Part shown: piece after piece, positions 32,201 to 33,408 of the stretch | How the letters are laid out: every line of letters starts with the position of its first letter | Position numbering within the stretch: the stretch's first letter is position 1 | Origin: Candidatus Hydrogenedentota bacterium | GTDB taxonomy: Bacteria; UBA8481; J006 | Length of the DNA stretch: 33,408 nt | Assembly (NCBI GenBank): GCA_003697085.1 | Contig: RFFU01000101.1 | Location: 1 to 33,408, forward strand | Direction: 5' to 3' | Notes under the pieces: model-generated | The model's input: only the letters and a program-made list of their open reading frames with translations | The model's database searches: none | Told to the model about the DNA's origin: nothing | Made by a program: the position numbers and the translations under genes

Positions 32201-32463
32201 CCGGGATCAAATGTACCGTGGTCGGGAAGATATCCGAGGGATCCCGCGAGATACTCGAGGGAGTATCCCGCGGCGAGATTCGTACGATCATCAATGTTCG
32301 GACTCCTGGACGGGACGCGGCGGATGCCCGGAGGATCGATTGCCTCGCCGTCGAGAAGAATATCCCCGTTTATACCACGATGCGGGCGGCCGAGGCGGTC
32401 TGTGAGGCCTTGGAATTTCTGGCGGAAGAGGAAGAACCCCAACCCTACCGGATCGGCGTGTGA
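29206..32463 (+). CDS. carB: Carbamoyl phosphate synthase, large subunit
   Basis: A 1085-residue CarB that forms carbamoyl phosphate from bicarbonate, ammonia and two ATP. It shows the internal duplication of the family: two pre-ATP-grasp/ATP-grasp halves (start [17 protein letters not shown] and, in the second half, [17 protein letters not shown]). The respective nucleotide-binding signatures are [13 protein letters not shown] and [12 protein letters not shown], and the metal-site motifs are [18 protein letters not shown] and [18 protein letters not shown]. The methylglyoxal-synthase-like allosteric domain is at about 940-1085. The length is near that of E. coli CarB (1073). It is translated with carA (8-bp overlap) and followed by the CxxCxxCC gene with a GTGA overlap. 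Confidence 0.97.
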   Translation: MPRREDIESILIIGAGPIVIGQACEFDYSGTQAIKALKREGYRIVLVNSNPATVMTDPNLADATYIEPLRAEVLEKIIARERPDALLTTMGGQTGLNLAVELDENGVLEAYGVKVIGAGIAAIRRGEDREEFRRVCRAAGLEVPAAEVVRTIEKGLNVARRFGFPVILRPAYTLGGTGGGVAHNEEELRSMLTLGLMASPVHEVLVEESVIGWKEFELEVMRDKDDNCVVICSIENLDPMGVHTGDSVTVAPALTLSDSAYQRMRDAAFAVLRGVGVETGGSNVQFAFDPKTERILLIEMNPRVSRSSALASKATGFPIAKIAALLAVGYRLDEIENEITGRTKAAFEPVQDYVVTKIPRFAFEKFKEADQTLTTSMKSVGEVMAIGRNFRESLQKALRGLEIKRLGLGADGRGLEPKVKSLLEIPRDHPERRAFEDEIRYKLTTPNCDRLFAIKYALMLGITPEEIEELSRIDRFFIAQIERIVDCEKRLCEEREGLKPELLSEAFRSGFIPEQIAYLTGRDSEDVRRKMEEAGLRRVFKCVDTCAGEFESETPYYYGTYGDENELESNKEGRERVVMLGSGPNRIGQGIEFDCCLCHATAALREEGFEVVMVNSNPETVSTDYDTSDLLVFDPVVAEDVVGVWQRAKPKCAIVTLGGQTPLSIAREIEQRGVVLAGTSVEAIHRAEDRESFAALLERVGLRQPPNATVTGLEAALEAAEKIGYPVLVRPSYVLGGRAMMIAYHEKEMERYAREAIEASDGHPLLIDRFLADAIEADVDAVSDGRKVVVAGTMEHVEPAGVHSGDSAATFPAYSLPPAAVEEMEEATRRLAKEIGVVGLINVQFAWKDGELYVLEANPRASRTVPFLEKATGVMWAGVAARVMLGRSLQELGVRDGSSRGRIYVKEVVLPFHRFGNVDPILGPEMKSTGEVMGVGRTFGEAYLKAQWGAGHGLTSEGGVLLSITDAEKDRAVGVARRLEKLGMKILATAGTARRFRGAGIKCTVVGKISEGSREILEGVSRGEIRTIINVRTPGRDAADARRIDCLAVEKNIPVYTTMRAAEAVCEALEFLAEEEEPQPYRIGV

Positions 32464-33155
32464 AGAAGATTGAAAGAGGGTCCGCTGAGAAGAATCTGGA
32501 AAAGAAAAAAGGGGAGGAAGGCAGAGAGCGCGGGGAAGAAAAATCGGGCTCGCAACAGCAACGGGCGCTGGCCGTCTTGAAGGGAATCTACGAGGCTTGG
32601 GACGAGGCTTTGATCGAGGATGCGAAGGATTGGCCCGAGGAATTTCGGTGCCCCGCCGGCTGTTTCCGCTGTTGTGAAGAAACGGATGCCGTTCCCGTAA
32701 CACCTCTCGAAGTGTTGGGAGTAGTCTTTGCCTTGAGCCTGGCCGCTCCGGAGTGGAAAAGGAAAGCCTTGAAACGAATCGAGCGGTGGATGGCATACAT
32801 CGAGGACAACACAGCCTCGGAAGGAAGAGAAAACGGGGGTGGGGAAAAGAGAGAGGGCGGAGCGGCTTGGAGGGGTTGCCCGTTACTGAGGGACGGGCGC
32901 TGCAGCATCTACGAATGGCGGCCGTTATATTGTCGAGCGTTCGGTTTCGCGGGGGCGTCCGACGGGAGTTTCTTCGGCTGCGAAATTTTGGCGAAGGCGA
33001 TCCCGAAGGGGAAGCGGATCTCTTTACGAGATTACGAGGCGGTGGCGCGCGCGATGCCGCAGGTCAAGGTGAAGACGACGGGAGGAAAGTGCTTGCCCGA
33101 TGTGGGCCCATTACCCGAAATGCTCTCGATATTTTTCGATCGGAGCCGAACGTAG
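32460..33155 (+). CDS. YkgJ-type zinc/iron-cluster-binding (CxxCxxCC) protein
   Basis: A 231-residue protein whose charged N-terminal 35 residues look disordered. The family signature CPAGCFRCC (Cys64, Cys68, Cys71, Cys72) follows, and then [20 protein letters not shown] (Cys140, Cys148, Cys158), plus Cys174 and Cys211. YkgJ/UPF0153 proteins are predicted metal- or Fe-S-binding proteins of unknown role, so no reaction can be named. The middle Cys-free part (about 73-139) is longer than in compact members and includes a GGGEKREGG low-complexity stretch. It starts with GTG inside the carB stop (GTGA) and is likely cotranslated with carB. Confidence 0.85.
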   Translation: MKKIERGSAEKNLEKKKGEEGRERGEEKSGSQQQRALAVLKGIYEAWDEALIEDAKDWPEEFRCPAGCFRCCEETDAVPVTPLEVLGVVFALSLAAPEWKRKALKRIERWMAYIEDNTASEGRENGGGEKREGGAAWRGCPLLRDGRCSIYEWRPLYCRAFGFAGASDGSFFGCEILAKAIPKGKRISLRDYEAVARAMPQVKVKTTGGKCLPDVGPLPEMLSIFFDRSRT

Positions 33156-33176
33156 GAAGACGGAACGATCCCGGGA

Positions 33177-33323
33177 GCGCCGGCATCCTGCCTGCAAGAA
33201 TGGGGCGCAGGTTCTCCAACCTGCGGGACGGACCGGCGTCCTCGTTGTCATTCCGAGCCCCTCGCATTCGCTCGGGACATGCTCCGCGAGGAATCCCCTT
33301 CAGGTGGTATCCCGCGTAGTGCC
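33177..33323. repeat. Intergenic repeat mosaic at the right end
   Basis: It includes a degenerate GCAGGCA-type element (around 33182-33196), a perfect CGCAGGTT-CTCC-AACCTGCG hairpin (33206-33213 with 33218-33225) and a GTCATTCCGAGC/GAGGAATCCCC cassette (about 33247-33300), ending in GGTGGTATCCCGCG. These are the same building blocks as at 75-345 and 5670-5910. There is no gene in the 253 bp after the YkgJ-type gene. Confidence 0.8.
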
Positions 33324-33397
33324 AATACGCCCCCCTCACCCCAACCCTCTCCCCCGAGGGGCGAGGGAGAACGAGGCGGTTGTCAGCAATCTTGGGG
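33324..33397. repeat. Dispersed GC-rich repeat, copy 2
   Basis: A direct copy of 1-74 with one visible mismatch. The sequence after it (GGATTCCTCGTC) differs from what follows copy 1, which shows that the 74-bp element is an independent module of the mosaic. Confidence 0.85.
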
Positions 33398-33408
33398 GAT
33401 TCCTCGTC

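Overview
The window is bacterial chromosomal DNA with high GC (about 60% by eye) and dense coding. Several genes carry Sec-type signal peptides and one encodes a lipoprotein, which suggests a Gram-negative-type cell envelope. Intergenic spaces are full of short hairpin repeats and mosaic repeat cassettes of a kind seen in uncultured candidate-phylum genomes. I cannot assign a phylum from the sequence alone. There is no phage, plasmid, transposase, CRISPR array or rRNA.

Layout, left to right. (1) 1-449 is repeat mosaic. (2) 450-5631 holds a DUF2203 gene, a class II fructose-1,6-bisphosphatase (glpX) with an unusual internal insertion, and two large polytopic membrane proteins of glycosyltransferase-C type. 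(3) 5632-6154 is a second repeat mosaic containing a 106-bp inverted copy of the first, followed by a one-chain pyruvate carboxylase (6155-9652). (4) On the minus strand, 10136-13286 is a two-gene unit: an SLC12/cation-chloride-cotransporter-like permease followed by a membrane-anchored alpha/beta hydrolase. (5) 13597-13670 is tRNA-Val(CAC), whose 3' end and downstream flank are tandemly duplicated. (6) 14076-17879 is a four-gene operon with 4-bp overlaps: two DUF4139-like secreted paralogues, a small helical-repeat lipoprotein, and a MoaD-MoaE fusion (molybdopterin synthase). (7) 18014-19195 (minus) is a lone GT4 glycosyltransferase flanked by same-orientation purine-rich repeats. (8) 19841-26882 is recG followed by three consecutive, overlapping Maf/DUF115 paralogues, with a GNAT sugar-type acetyltransferase at 27124-27843. 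(9) 28110-33155 is carA-carB (carbamoyl phosphate synthase) and a CxxCxxCC (YkgJ-type) protein. (10) The window ends in another repeat mosaic that repeats its first 74 bases.

Functionally this is mostly housekeeping: gluconeogenesis/anaplerosis (glpX, pyc), pyrimidine/arginine precursor synthesis (carAB), molybdenum cofactor synthesis and DNA repair (recG). Surface-glycan functions are added to this (GT-C-like proteins, GT4, three Maf-like proteins, GNAT). The most notable points are the triple Maf array, the GlpX insertion, the DUF4139/lipoprotein/MoaX-like operon, the tRNA 3'-end duplication, and several families of intergenic hairpins that keep their structure while the stem sequence changes. 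Some start codons lie only 6-9 nt after a good -10 box with no clear ribosome binding site, which suggests leaderless mRNAs.
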